NCBI GenBank assembly: GCA_036873755.1
Contig: JAVTVY010008073.1
Span: 310,001 to 374,000, forward strand
Direction of reading: 5' to 3'
Source of the DNA: Hanleya hanleyi
Taxonomy: Eukaryota > Mollusca > Polyplacophora > Lepidopleurida > Hanleyidae
Length of the DNA: 64,000 nucleotides
In this document: positions 43,146-56,149 of the stretch, piece by piece
How positions within the stretch are numbered: position 1 is the first letter of the stretch
Layout: each line of letters opens with the position of its first letter
Position numbers and translations under genes: made by a program
Notes under the pieces: generated by a model
The model's input: the letters and a program-made list of their open reading frames with translations, nothing else
Told to the model about the DNA's origin: nothing
Databases searched by the model: none

Positions 43146-46100
43146 CTGGAATACCAAACAGAACACACGTGTCTAGAGCGTGCAAATTGGCATTGGTGGT
43201 TTTTAATAACGTGTTTACATGTAAATACATTAAAGCATAATTATGTTCTTCACCAATGAAGTGCAATATGATATTAGAAAGCACATAATCTCTCATCACT
43301 GAATTTATGGAAGAATCAAAGTGTCTGAAATGACCAGAGTCTGTCACATGCCGATCATGTTTGAAACTGAAACATTTTCAATGATTCTCCCAGTTTTGGC
43401 TATAAGATGAATATTTCTGATATTGAAAGTATGAAGCAGAATGTGAAACAGAATATATAAATATATATTGTTCATCGCGTATAGAGAAAAACTGTTAATT
43501 ACTAAGATAACCCAAAGTGGTCATGCGGGATGAATGCATACTTAGCTAAATTATGAATATAATCTCCCCAGTTGATCAAACAATTTATTCCATGAAACTG
43601 AGACACATTATCTCAACATTCTTGTATTATAATATCAATGAAATATCAATCAATTCATTGACGAAATGCACATCATCTGTTCCCTGCATAAGCTATGATC
43701 GCTGAGTCTAACAGACACTTCTGATGACATCAGTAGGCTACAATGCCTATTGAGAATATACATTATGCTCGAGATAGACTAGGTCAGAGAATGAGCTCAG
43801 TTTGCTGGGAAAGACAAACACAATACCCAGAAATCTGGTTAGGTCATTTATTCAAATGACAATGGTTATAATCATTAATTCAAATGACAAATCATTAATT
43901 CAAATGACAAATGATAAAATAGCAGGGGCATGGAGAACACATATGAATTATGTGAATTATGTGTTACCAAATGCAGTGATAGAACATGCCCCCAATTAGC
44001 AAATAATGTAAATGTTGTTATACCAGCAAAGGTGGGGAGCATAAAGGGCCACAGATAACAGTGGAGTAAAAGATGGAACTGTTATCACACAACCGAAGTC
44101 TCTGACCTAGCCCTTACAGTATTTAACACAAAACAGTAGGATGAGTAGATATCACTGGCCTCTTAATAGTTGGTTTGATAACCTGAGAATGGCAGCAACT
44201 GGCTAGCGCTAATTGAAGTAATGACTTTGACTACAAATGTTTACATCTTCATGAGCAGATCAATGGTAATATAGCAGCCAACTATATCAAGACTGCAATT
44301 GCATGAAATAATACAATCAGGGACATGTAGTTTATTTTGCACAGGGTATATAGCAAGACAGATTGACTCAAAACAAATATAAAGGGAACTCATTCCCCAA
44401 ATTAGCATGTAAATCAATAATAGATAGCATGAAAAAACATGGGCAATCTATTACTATGCGTCCATGGATGGTGGAATATTACCTTACCAATTATAAGAAA
44501 CAGTGCAAATCTTTAGACTGAAAATGATAGAAATATGCATAAATGTGCCTGAAGGTAGGGGCACAGAAATCCACATCAGCCAAGTACTGGAAGAACAAAT
44601 ACCATTCAGGGCAGCATAAAATACCTGTCATATAGTGAAGAACCATATTAATACAATAAATATATAGCACGAGAAAGGTTCATGGGCCTGTCAGGAATTT
44701 TTTTATTTCATTTCTTTTCTTTATTTATTTCAATTAAAGAAAACAACTGGCACTGGAAGAGTCACGGTTACCCTCCTAAAAATGAGTAATATCCTTCACT
44801 TCTCAGACATTCCCCCACAAAACATTGAACTGCCAGCCAGTTAAATTGTATGGCGGATAAAAACATGAAGATCCTCAAGGTTGTCCATTGTCCAAGGGAA
44901 GGTTAGGATTAAGCCTCGCTTTCTCAAGAATAATCTTTGAAATAAAGTTGACAAAAGGAAGTCAATATGATTGTTGTATAATACATAATACAGGAATTCA
45001 CATATACCAGTATCTGTGTGTGATGGAGCTCACTGGTAAAAGACCTGAAAGTGATAGTAATGATAGTTAGTACTGGATTCACAAGCCTGGGGATGATAGG
45101 ATGAGGTAGGATTTCCTCTCTGAAATAGACAATGCATGAGGAATTCTTAAAGATAAAAGTGTTTTACAACGTCCATATTTACGCTTCCCCATGGAAAGCA
45201 CTGCTACTGCAAACAGACTGGTGGTCTATAAAGTAACACACAAAAAAAACTTAGAAACAAACTAATACAATATAATAACCTGGGATACAGTATATCAGAA
45301 GGACCAGTGATTCCACCGAATTAAGCTGCAGATGATATGTACAGACATGTCACAGGCGCCCCTCAACCCTCTGTCACACTGCACTACAGAGAGAACAATC
45401 TTTGGGATCACCTACATTAATAATAGAAAGCTCACTGAGAAAAACCTGGAAGTAATAATTAAAGGAAAGGAGTTAACACAGGATCAGCAAGCATAGAGAT
45501 GCTGAGAGCAGGCAACCATTTCTGTCTGTGAGTATGAAATCATAATGGAATAAGAAACTAACAGGGTCTGAAATAGCAGCATGATCAGATATGTCTGATG
45601 AAAAAACGTGTCTCGCCTATGTTCAAAGAATAAAGTTCGACCAAACTCTGGGAATTGACTGAGATTTGAACATGTTGAATTGGCTTATCTCAAGACTCTG
45701 AACGGTAATATAGACAATATCAAACATGCTGGCAGCTTCAGAGGAAAATCAGGCTGAAGAAAGTTCTGCACAATGCTGTCTGTTGTGTTGTCAAACCTGG
45801 TCATGGACATACCTGTATAGAATTGGAAGAAAAAAATAAAAAGTTAAGTACTAGTTACTCCTGTAAGGAAAGCTGTCTCATCAATGCAATAACAAGAGCA
45901 CCTGACTCAACCAAAACAACTAGAGTCTAGGCACATATCATTTCAACCCTTCTAGAGGTCTGGTCTGAAAATATAAAAGTGCCAGTGCAGTCCCCAATGA
46001 CAAGAGTTATAGAGAGATTACACTGTAAATCACACTCCAGCAGGATCTGAAGTAGCGGTCAGATATGAGATATATCTGATCAAAATCTGGTTCTGTCAGA

Positions 46101-46290
46101 TCAAATGTTGCTATCCTGTCCAAGTTCATATGTTAGATATAAAAAAAAAAATTGAAATTTTCTTAAATATTTATAGACCCTGCTCGAGTATAATGGAGGC
46201 CATCTGAATATGATGTTGAGACAAAACATAAGTGATGGTTTCACACTTCTCCTACAATATGAATAGAAAGGAACAAGTCAATTATATGTA
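43146..46290. other. Intron-like or intergenic DNA
   Basis: AT-rich unique sequence with no recognised exon, RNA or element. An ATTCAAATGACAAATCATTA word repeats near 43850-43915. Confidence 0.4.
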
Positions 46291-46945
46291 CTGAAATTAG
46301 AGCAGTCAATGCGGGCCTCCTGAAAAGTAGAATGTATTACGACCATACACTAAATATATACACAAAATAAATTCAGTTCAAGTCACTATGCCTGGTATAG
46401 CTGGATTTCTGACAAGCTTAATGTTTATCTATACTGAAATGTGAGCAGTCAATGCTGACCTCATGAGAAATAGAATGTATTATGACCATAATCACACACT
46501 AATTATATACACCAAGTAAATTCAGTTCAAGTCACTATGATATAACTGGATTTTTGACAAGCTTTGTATGTATACTGAATTGATGAACAGTCAATGCTGA
46601 CCTCATGAGAAGTAGAATGTATTATGGCCATGGTCGCACACTAAATATAAACAGTCACCAAGTAAATTCAGTTCAAGTCAGTATGCTATAGCTGGATTTC
46701 TGACAAGTTGTATGTTCATGTCTACTGAATTGTGAGCAGTCAATGCTGACCTCCAGAGCAGCAGAATGTATTATAACGATGATATAACTGGCTTTCTGAC
46801 AAGCTTAGTTTGTTCATATATACTGAAATGTGAGCAGTCAATGCTGACCTCATGAGAATGTATTATGACCCTGATCATACACTAAATATATACACACCAA
46901 GTAAATTCAGTTCGAGTCACTGTGATACAGCTGGATTTCAGAGAT
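46290..46945. repeat. ~130-150-bp tandem repeat, five units
   Basis: Units share GAGCAGTCAATGCTGACCTC, TAGAATGTATTATGACCA, AAGTAAATTCAGTTCAAGTC and GCTGGATTTCTGACAAGC. They diverge by small indels. Confidence 0.85.
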
Positions 46946-47059
46946 ACACGTAGGCGGTGATGCACAGTGTATCTGAGTGATGATAGATAGAGCATACAAA
47001 ATCGTTGGTAAATTCTGGCGCGTAAAAATTCATGTTAACGTTGGTAATATGTATACCAC

Positions 47060-47383
47060 TTGGTAGAACAGGTAAGTCAGCAAAAGCAGCAGGACTCTAG
47101 CTTGATGGACTATTCTGGAGTTGATGAAGAAGGAATGATGGATATTCCAGTCGATGATAGGTCTCCATCTCATGAATATACAATGGAGCAGAGGGTCCAA
47201 AACAGGATAGGAGTGACTGGACAGCGGAATGGGATAAAAAATCACCTGGGCTTCCCAACATCCAAAATCGTCCGCAGACACAACAGGATCTGTAATTATA
47301 GAGATATAACGCAGTATCCACATTCTGGGCATGCGATTCAATTCCTGATGTCCTGGATTCATGAATTCAGGATTGAACAGTAA
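47060..47383 (+). CDS. Weak open frame, 107 codons
   Basis: The Asp/Glu/Met-rich part (DYSGVDEEGMMDIPVDDRSP) looks compositionally protein-like, but I recognise no domain. The opposite strand is also open for 110 codons. It could be an exon, a TE relic or chance. Confidence 0.2.
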   Translation: MVEQVSQQKQQDSSLMDYSGVDEEGMMDIPVDDRSPSHEYTMEQRVQNRIGVTGQRNGIKNHLGFPTSKIVRRHNRICNYRDITQYPHSGHAIQFLMSWIHEFRIEQ

Positions 47384-47499
47384 CGTCTAAATGGTAACTA
47401 GACAATGTAGATACAGAGCACTTGAGAAACAATCTGTATGTTCAGGCCCTGGACCTTCTGTATTTAAAACAGCTATGAATGAGAGTCACTACTCTGAGT

Positions 47500-48300
47500 G
47501 TAGCAAGTGGGTCAACCTCCCGTATTTACAACCACAAGTGGCACTACTGTGAGTGTGACAAATAAGGGGCAACCTAAGAGCAGCAAATTGTGTCAACACT
47601 GTGACAAATTGGGTCTTCCTCATATAAACTGGATAAATGTCATAAATCGTGAAAAATCAGATCATAATATAAGGCCACCCACAATATTTTCTAGGGTTGC
47701 CTGTTCACATATGTGAAAAGTTTACATAAGGAAGTTTTAGATTCGATAGGATAGGATAGGATTTCACAAAACTGTCTTAAAACATTAAATCATAACAATA
47801 GTGTAAACGTGCCCAGTGTCCTATTGATTCATACAGTGCAATGGCAAAAGGGGTCAACCTCCCCTGTAATAAATAGTGACAAATGGGGTCAACCTCCCCT
47901 GCAATTACACTGGGGTCAACCTCCTCAGGAATCACAGTCACTAAATCATACCATGTACAGTCACTATGTACCATGGTAAAAAGGGGTCAACCTCCCCTGT
48001 AAATAGCCATGTACAATGTACAGTGGCCAAGGCAGGGTTGGAGGTAAGGGAAAATAATTTGATCAGAGACTATTATTAAAAGCTTTGAATTTTTCATCAG
48101 CAAATTATTTATCCATGTTTTATCGCTATGGAATTTGGATTGATTAGTGTCCAAATTTGATTTGTTATTGCTGATCACAGTCCCTTATTTCCAACCTACC
48201 CTTGAATAAATAGTGACAAATGGGGTCAACCTCCCCAGCAATTACAATTAGCTGTGTACAATGTACATTAGCAAATGGGGTCAACCTCCCCTGTAATCGC
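47500..48300. repeat. Dispersed GGGGTCAACCTCCCC repeats
   Basis: About seven copies of AGGGGTCAACCTCCCCTGTA-type words at 60-130 bp spacing, with ATAGTGACAAATGGGGTC between. At 48025-48205 ends GTTGGAGGTAAGGGA and TCCCTTATTTCCAACCTACC form a loose inverted pair that may be a small MITE. Confidence 0.7.
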
Positions 48301-49548
48301 AATCAATTAAAATATGCCATGCCAGAAATGCCTCTGAAATTTTAGGTGCTTCAGTTTAAAAGTGTGCAAATTCTCACAAAAATCTTCATGTAAGTTGAAT
48401 TTAGCTAAGTTTTTAACAAATTCACAGACACTCACCATGATTTTGAAATTAGTCTCTTAGATATTTTAAGAATAGAGATTTAGAGCTCACAAAGCACCGA
48501 ATTTGCCATGTATAAGTGCATGACAATTCATAATTATAAATAGTGAACAAAGGCTAATGGGCAACCTACCCTAGAATAGAAACCATGTATATTATGATAT
48601 TAACTGCTCCCACTGGAAGACCATTTCTCTTCCAAAAACATTGCAGTGATTAATTTTATTAAAATAAAAAATTCATGAAAAATCAATTCCCAAAATTATG
48701 ACAAATGTCTTAGGGTCTGTGGCAATCGCTCAACTGATATATCTGCCCAATCAATCGATGTTAACAAGCGGTAGTATGATGAACATGGTATTACCTAGCC
48801 ACTAAGTGGGACAAATAGACCGATATATACTCAAGTGCATGCTCGAAGTGGAATGTTGCATAATGCATGCTTATAGTGCACACCAGCACTGTGAGTATAG
48901 TTCAATGACTTTCCATGCTTACCATTGGAATTTATGTCAACAATTGATGGTCCATCAAGGTGCAGCTTTTAATGAAAGTCTCCATAAGCATATTAATAGT
49001 ACACACTCTGACACGAGATTTAAAGTATGAAAAGGAGAAGTCTGAAGAGTGTATAAATTCTATCAAACACTGTTTGATTCTAAAACAGCATCAATAGTAA
49101 TGATAGTACGGTGCCACATGAACAGGTACAATAAAAGCGTACCTGAGATACAACACATATCACGAATCGTTAGATTCTTGGTATGTGCTTTAGAATAGGT
49201 TAACCAGAAGACTATTCTGTGAAGTCATGTGACGCAGTCAGTATGTCGGCACCTCTTCCCACTTCCCTTATATGTGTTGTAATTGTACAATTATAGGACA
49301 CTATGAAAATTCAAATGTTTACAAATATCTAATTTCTTATTTACTGAATTTCATTATACATAACCAAAATATGGAAATAATTTCAGACTAATGTGATCAC
49401 CTTGTGATTCACAAGTATAGGCTGATAATCAGTGATAACCGTATAAGGGCTAGCATCCAAGCTAATAACATTGATAAAATTGACTGGAATTTAGGCTAAA
49501 TATAAATTGCGACACAGTAACGAGTGAGTTGAATTCGCACAAAACCAT
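48301..49548. other. Unassigned AT-rich DNA
   Basis: No supported gene, RNA or repeat recognised. Confidence 0.4.
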
Positions 49549-49556
49549 GATAAATG

Positions 49557-50067
49557 TAGCTAAATAATATATAGCCCTCAAGCGCATGAAGGCCACAGGT
49601 CGGCCCCAGTCACCTCCAGCGAGGGCCTTAGACAACCCCACTACGAATCACCCACCTCTGAAACTGCCGCACATCCAATCTCTATCGGTATCCCCTCCTG
49701 AGCACTATTTTAAAATCTTGCGCACAACTGTGAAACAGTGACGCATACATCGCCGTCTGAATTTTCCAGTCGAAAACTTCAACTCTCTACGCGCCATGTT
49801 GGTGACGTCACGGTATGGCCGTTTGCAATTGAACATGGCGCGTATAAAAGTGGAGCTGTCGACGAAAACCCAGACGGCGATACACGCGTCACTATTTCAC
49901 AATAGTGCGCAAGACCCAAAAATAGTGCTCAGGAGGGGATAGAGATTAGATGCACGGCAGCCTCAGAGGTGGGTGATTCGCAATAAAATTATCCAAAACC
50001 CTCGCCGGAGGTGACTGGGGCCGACCTACAGCCCTCACACTCCCGAGGGCTATATATTATTTAGCTA
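49557..50067. mobile_element. 511-bp hAT-like palindromic MITE
   Basis: TIRs TAGCTAAATAATATATAGCC / inverse at 50067. The 8-bp duplication GATAAATG flanks it exactly (49549-49556 and 50068-50075). The arms run ~240 bp each to a centre near 49815. There CGCGCCATG words, a TGACGTCA and GCGTATAAAAGTGG are found. The 8-bp duplication is the hAT hallmark. No coding capacity. Confidence 0.88.
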
Positions 50068-50075
50068 GATAAATG

Positions 50076-51350
50076 TGGACCCTATTTGATTTTGAACCAG
50101 CCGACGAACTCACCCAGTTTACGGATATGCAGGGGACATCCCACGCTTCATCCAACAACGCATCCCAGCATATCTTGCAAAGAGTGTCTACTAGTGTAGT
50201 CATTACACATTCGTAACACCAGACGGGTCCTTGATGTATGGATCCAAAAGGCCAACAGGTCCTCAGTGGTTGTCCTGAGTCAGGGGCCAGATTTCGACTG
50301 TTCAACGACACCACGTTCGGCGCGACCTCGTGACCCAGATTGTCCGAATCTGTGAGACTGGAAAAACTTAAACGTGATGTTCCCTACATTTCTGTAGCAA
50401 ACTGGAGAAACCAAATCCATCACTGACATTTTCCAGAAACAAATTCCAGGTAACCGAGGAAACACGGACCTCGTGGTACAAAGTTGGAGAGTCTAATATA
50501 AGGGCGATAACTCACAATCAACATTTACAATAAAACTAATATGAAATAGGCTAAAGATGTTCTTTTTAACGTCTAACGGTCATCTTTCTTAGTATATTTT
50601 GTTTTTTATAATTTTTCCTTATCGGTCCTTGTCAGTATCTAATCCTCATTTCCCTTTTTATTACAATGATTACTGTCCATGTCGTGTCTTTGTCAATCGT
50701 GTCAAAAAATATACTAAATTTATATAGATGGTGTATAGGGTTTTCACTCGGCCATGGACGGCTTGGAGAATTACCTTTTATGTGATATATTGCTGCATTA
50801 TCTGTGTATCCGAGGCTACTGTCAAATGCCTTTCTGCCTTAGCCACGCTCCAAATTCCATATTAATATTCATTGTTGGCACGTGTCAATAATCGGCGCTC
50901 GATGGGTCAATTTATCAGCATAATATGGTAACATTGTTCTTTTATATTTTTCACGCCAGAATGTTAATCCACAACAAGGTATTCAAACTGATTAGGAATG
51001 TACTGACAAATGTCATTCTTTTAACCACGCCCCATTGTTCATATTGATATTGGTCCTTGCTGGAACGTGTCAGAATCGGTCACAAATTTATTTTTAAATC
51101 AATCAGAATGCAGCAACTTTAACCTGGAAATTTGTATTGGAATAACGTAACGATTGTTAGTAAAATTATTACGTTCTGGCTGTATCATATGCAGTGTTTT
51201 ATTACAGTATCAAAACTATAATATCTTCGCCCCGTATTCCATGGCCACGTGGAACTGTAGGGGTTGTTCGTAAAACCGTGGCTATACCATCCGGTAATAA
51301 ATGCCCAGTGGTTTGTCCAGGGCTTAACTGGGGGGAAAAAAAAAAAAAAA
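50076..51350. other. Unassigned DNA
   Basis: No gene recognised. A poly-A tract lies at about 51338-51355. Confidence 0.4.
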
Positions 51351-51353
51351 AAA

Positions 51354-51424
51354 ATGAAATAGGCAAAGCCTAGAAACGAACGAAGTATACTTCTTTTGTT
51401 CGCTTCTGACTTTGCCTTTTTCGT
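51354..51424. repeat. Hairpin, AGGCAAAGCCTAGAAACGAA family
   Basis: Arms AATAGGCAAAGCCTAGAAAC and its near-inverse TTCTGACTTTGCCTTTTT fold around GAAGTATACTTC. A second member is at 54818-54897. Confidence 0.7.
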
Positions 51425-52557
51425 ATCACTTTTATTTATTTTTTATTTTTTTCGCAAACCATATAGGTCTATATCTAATATAGTCATTGTTATATTACGG
51501 AAGCTTAGAAGGGACATTGAAAATTATATACATAGGCGGCGGTCAGCTTAATGAGAGTTCTTTTCATTTTGCTGGTCGTTTGTGGCTTGGTGATTTCTGA
51601 TGAAATACTGGCAACCCAAAAGTTCCCGAATTACTGTGGTTGTGGATGATGCGTTGAATATTTCATAAATCGGGAAACGTATTGTTCTTTATCTGACATA
51701 GCATGCAGTCTGCCTATATGTTTCACACATTTCAAGGTCCCGAAAATATGAATTATTTTCAGTATAATCAAACACATTCGATCAGAATTGATACTCTGGA
51801 TCGGATCTGGGATAAAGTATGTTGATCGAATATATAAACCACAAAATATTGGGATGCTTCTTCATTATAAAATAAACTGATAGAATTATTTTAATTTCAT
51901 CCTTGAATGAAAAATTAAGAATGCCAAACTTCGAAGAGAGATATTACTATAATGGACAGAAATATTGCGATGTTATACAATAGTTATATATAATCAAATT
52001 ATTGTAAACAAATGAAAAACAAGATATAATGGTGATTCCACCCTGAGAACATTTACCCCTGTAGACATTTCCCTAGATATTTCCTCCAAGTATTTCCCTC
52101 TGTGGTCCCCACGCCCACCCCCCTCGTCCTCTATTTTTTTTGTACTATAACTACAAATGTGTAACACACTGAAATATTTTAAAATACTGTTAACAAGATT
52201 TGTATGATTTAGTAAAATATTGTAATAGTTATCTTGGGTTTTGCCATGAATTACTTTTTCTTCAACAGGGCACTATTTTGACATGCATAATTCATGGTTT
52301 TACTACGGTAATTCCAATACCCTATGGTTTCATTGAAGACAAAACAGACATTACTGGGTGATATTTTGTGGAGAATATGATAATATTCACATTGTTTTTA
52401 AAATTCAAATAATTAGTTCAATCGGCATGTTTGTTACTTAATTTCTGTACTAGTTAGAAGCTATTGTTCAGTTTGTTATTTTCAAGGTTCTGTTTGGAAC
52501 CGGACTGAATGATATAATAACATAAATATTTACTATGTATCAATTCTCTTAGATACT
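51425..52557. other. Unassigned AT-rich DNA
   Basis: No gene recognised. An exon might precede the candidate at 52558, but none was identified. Confidence 0.4.
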
Positions 52558-52716
52558 ATGGCGGTAAGAGAGGCTCCAAACAAGGTTGGTTGTTCTGTCA
52601 ATTACAGCGCCGTCGCTAAGCACAACAGGAGATTTGAGATGAATTTCTACAACTTAGGGAAGAAAAAGATTCTGTTCAAAAAAGTGTTGAAATTAGAACT
52701 GGACCATTCTTCTTAG
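52558..52716 (+). CDS. Short open frame, possible terminal exon (52 codons)
   Basis: It opens MAVREAPNKVGCSVNYSAVA and continues with a basic segment (HNRRFEMNFYNLGKKK), then a stop. A pyrimidine/AG acceptor-like TCAATTCTCTTAG lies directly upstream (at 52552), so it could be a last exon as well as a small ORF. No family recognised. Confidence 0.3.
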   Translation: MAVREAPNKVGCSVNYSAVAKHNRRFEMNFYNLGKKKILFKKVLKLELDHSS

Positions 52717-52917
52717 AATTTCTTTCATTTAATTCTGTGTTAAAAATTAAGCTCTTCAGGGGAGAGAAATCCCCCAGTGACGTCACCGGGCACTGTATCA
52801 AACAGAATATCAATGTCATAGCTGCTTTTAATAAACATAGCATAAACTTATTAATTGACTGTGTATGTTATTACCCGAATACAGTGTAAAACGGCCTGTC
52901 CATACGTCATGTCGAAC

Positions 52918-52995
52918 TCGACTTGTATTGGCCGAGTTGTATTGGCCGAGTTGAAAGCTGTATTGGCCGGGTTGAATGTTGTATTGGCCGAGGTC
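52918..52995. repeat. Short TTGTATTGGCCGAG tandem repeat
   Basis: Four copies of TGTATTGGCCGAGTTG-like words upstream of the candidate exon at 53073. Confidence 0.75.
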
Positions 52996-53072
52996 AACGA
53001 GTGCAGCCGTAACTAGCAGTAAGGACCGACGACTGGAGAAACAGACGACAGCAGTGTTGTTTGTTCAGCGCG

Positions 53073-53224
53073 ATGGCGAGCGCAGAGCGTGTTATTCAAG
53101 GGTTCGTGGGTGGAATTTTAGAGCTTGAGGAGATATGTGGATACGATTTAAAACGATTTAAACCTGTTACAGATCAAGAAACGGATGCTGCCACTCAAGC
53201 TCGGAAAAACAAGAACACGGCCAG
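53073..53224 (+). CDS. Possible first coding exon, ATGGCGAGCGCAGAGCG start
   Basis: About 50 codons opening MASAERVIQGFVGGILELEE, followed by DLKRFKPVTDQETDAATQ. The acidic/basic mix looks protein-like. A plausible donor, GCCA|GTAAATG, lies at about 53224. A further ATG in frame lies upstream at 53061. No family recognised and no following exon found; the hairpin at 53248 starts right after. Confidence 0.35.
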
Positions 53225-53247
53225 TAAATGTCAATTAATAAAAATAT

Positions 53248-53376
53248 TATGAATCGATTGTTTTCGTATAGCCTTAGTATTGACCTTCGGGTCGCCGTAT
53301 TGGCCCTCGGCCTGCGGCCTCGGGCCAATACGGCGACCCTCAGGTTAATACGAAGGCAATACGAAAACAATCGATT
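53248..53376. repeat. ~129-bp near-perfect hairpin
   Basis: Arms AATCGATTGTTTTCGTATAG ... GGGTCGCCGTATTGGCCC and the inverse fold around CTCGGCCTGCGGCCTCG. The inner word TATTGGCC matches the tandem repeat at 52918. Probably a tiny foldback element. Confidence 0.85.
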
Positions 53377-54766
53377 AATAACATATAATATGTCACATGT
53401 ATGTTACATTATTGATTGTTGGCCTCATGTAGGTGCTTTTTTTTCTTTCATTCATGTAGGTTCTAATTAGCAAATAAACATCTATTCTATTCTATTGTAT
53501 GGATCAAAATATTTATTTATTTATGACTACGTAGTTGTTAACGTATACTATTTATACTACTGGTAGCTATTGTTTTATCATGCCGAATTATAGAAAATAA
53601 TGAATAATAATAGAGAAATGCCTCAAATTTGTTTTGTCAATATTTCAATTTTTTTAAACATTTGTATGAAGTCATAGTACAAAAATATATAGGAAGGGGG
53701 AAATGCATGTCCACAGGAGGAAATATCGAAGATGTCCACCGGGGGAAATGTCCTTGCACCGCTATGTACAATCCACGGATATAAGTTAATGGTGTCTAAT
53801 ATATGAGGAATCTGACTTTCTAAATTTTGATTTTATCAGTTGTTTGAGTTCTTGGTAAAATTTTGCTGTTGGACTTCAAAGCTATTCATGAATTGACACC
53901 TCAGAAGTCTACGGATCTAACACAATAAAATCTGCAATAAACTATAGCTTGATGAATGTGTTTGTTTTATGAACTTTACTTGCAACTTGGTTGTCCGTAC
54001 CTGTTAATGTCTAGATCTAGGCCATAATCTGAAGTGAATGGATGATATCTGGCGATTCAGACAATCGCAGTGTCACCGTTTACTTGGAAATGATCTCTTG
54101 CCTGTTATAATTAGATCCCCTATTGATAATCAGCTTGTTGTGACCCCCTTCCCCCATTTTTTTGCGAACTTTGGATGACCTAATTTATCACGCGGACGTC
54201 AGCGAAAGAACTTGAATGGCTTGATTTTGCTACGGTGTACTCCTTGGCAAATGTTTATTTTTTAAATGAACAACCGATTAAATCTCTTTACGAAACATCA
54301 GATCTTCAAAGAATAATAAATAAGCTTGTTATAGATAGACACGGCTTTTTCTTGCCGTAGAACTAAATTTTATGAAATTTCTGCACTGATGTAAAGTGCC
54401 ATTTTCGCAAACATTTGCGTTCGGGGAGTGCAGACGACACTCGGGCGTTTTCGCCAAATATTCTATCAGTCGGAAGGGAATTGGAAGGGAATTCACCCTT
54501 GAATTTATTAGCATATTTATCCTTTTTTGTTTCAAATCTATAGCAAATATTCTTAGATTAAATTTCGATACTGTTCTAATTTTAGCTATTACCCACACTG
54601 CCTCAAATCCAATATGGCAGCCCCCGCAAAAAACGCCCACGCAAACGATGAAATCTGAACATGATAGACTTCGGTGATTGTCTGTCTTTACATGGATTTA
54701 CACTGGGTTTGTGATTAGGTTCTGTATCTGTATTTTGTCTCACGTAATGCATGTATGTTACCTATT
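53377..54766. other. Unassigned DNA
   Basis: AT-rich. Open frames on both strands at 54329-54677 (93-103 codons) overlap each other and have no motif; none is supported. Confidence 0.4.
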
Positions 54767-54897
54767 TAACGAACTCCGTTCGAGACCGCTTCACGGTCCC
54801 GAACTTCGTTCGTTAATATGAATAGGCAAAGCCTAGAAGCGAGCGAAGAAATAGGCCTACTTCTTCCTCTCGTTTCTGGCTTTGCCTATTCATATCA
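54767..54897. repeat. Two adjacent hairpins
   Basis: The first (54767-54815) pairs AACGAACTCCGTTCGAGACC with CGGTCCCGAACTTCGTTCGT around a CTTCA loop. The second (54818-54897) pairs ATATGAATAGGCAAAGCC with GGCTTTGCCTATTCATAT and belongs to the family at 51354-51424. Confidence 0.85.
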
Positions 54898-55013
54898 AAT
54901 TTTCCACTAGTACTCATTCGCATAATTTCTTGTTTCATACAGAGCTAATATTTGAAATGGATGAAATCTAAAGTACTTTTGTACTTTTTAGGGTTCCATT
55001 GATTTGATCTGCC

Positions 55014-55048
55014 CATATCCATCACAGAAACAGATATGGGCAGATTGA
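55014..55048. repeat. Small hairpin
   Basis: GATCTGCCCATATC and GATATGGGCAGATT pair around a ~13-base loop. Confidence 0.75.
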
Positions 55049-55224
55049 GTCCACGTTTTGTATAGTATTTTACACTGAACACATATTTCATGCACATGCT
55101 TACATCAAAACCGATGGCTTGTTTGAAAGTCAGTTCCTGTAGAACTTTACAGCATTAAAATCCATGTGGTATTGTTGTTGTCTAGAATTTGTCAACTTAG
55201 CCTGGATCATAAATATGACATAAT

Positions 55225-55307
55225 TTATATCCTATCAATGCTCCCCAATCGTATATGTCACTATGTAGGCGACATATCCAAATTGGGGAGCAGATAGGAT
55301 TTAATTT
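55225..55307. repeat. Small hairpin
   Basis: ATCCTATC and GCTCCCCAATCGTATATGTC pair with GACATATCCAAATTGGGGAG and GATAGGAT. Confidence 0.75.
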
Positions 55308-56139
55308 TACTTAGACTGGATCAAATATTTAATTGTCCAAATTCTATCTGATCCTAGCTATGATTTCCTGTCACTGTTCCAGGTGGCCATGATGTTATAT
55401 TCTGTCATAAGGCAGCTTATTAATAAGAATAATCCTGTCCCTCTAATTATCGGACATAAAATCTATGTCCCATATATACTGTCACAATTAGTCTCATTAC
55501 TGAAGGAATTCTGTTCAATTCTAATTTGATTGTACACACAATATATAAAACCTTGGGGAAGTAGGTTCCACTCAACCAAACTAAATGTCCTTGTAATGGA
55601 CATGTTCAAAAGTTGAGACTGAAGTGAATATATCTTGATTAATAGACAGATCTGTATACAAAGACGAAACTACTACTATTTAACTGCCAAATGGAAACAA
55701 TAGTTACAAACATTTACAGCCAATAGATTTACCAGATATGTTAAAATAGTTCAATGTGCAACTGTAAAATCAATCGACTAAATCATTTCATATTGTAGCT
55801 GTTCTCAACATTGAGATATTGTTCTTTTTACATTTTTAATTAATTTAAGGAATTGATAGAATGATTATAATTACATACTTTAATGAATATAATTTTGAAT
55901 GCTAAAATATTAATGGAAGAGAGCTATTATACTATAATGGACAGAAACAACCTTGTAATGGCTATGATTATAATCTATAAAATTATAGATAAAGACATGA
56001 AAACCATAATTAACCATATTGGGTATTGATATTTAAAATTCATTTGTGTCTATAATGGGGAATGGCATTGGGGGGGGGTAACATGACCGAAAAATCGTCT
56101 AAAAATATGTTTTGAAAATGACGTCACTGTGACGTCATC
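55308..56139. other. Unassigned AT-rich DNA
   Basis: No gene or element recognised. A poly-G run lies at about 56070-56080. Confidence 0.4.
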
Positions 56140-56149
56140 ATTGTGGCCA

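Noticed and set aside
54329..54677. Overlapping ~100-codon frames on both strands
   Set aside because: Mutually overlapping, no motif, AT-rich context.
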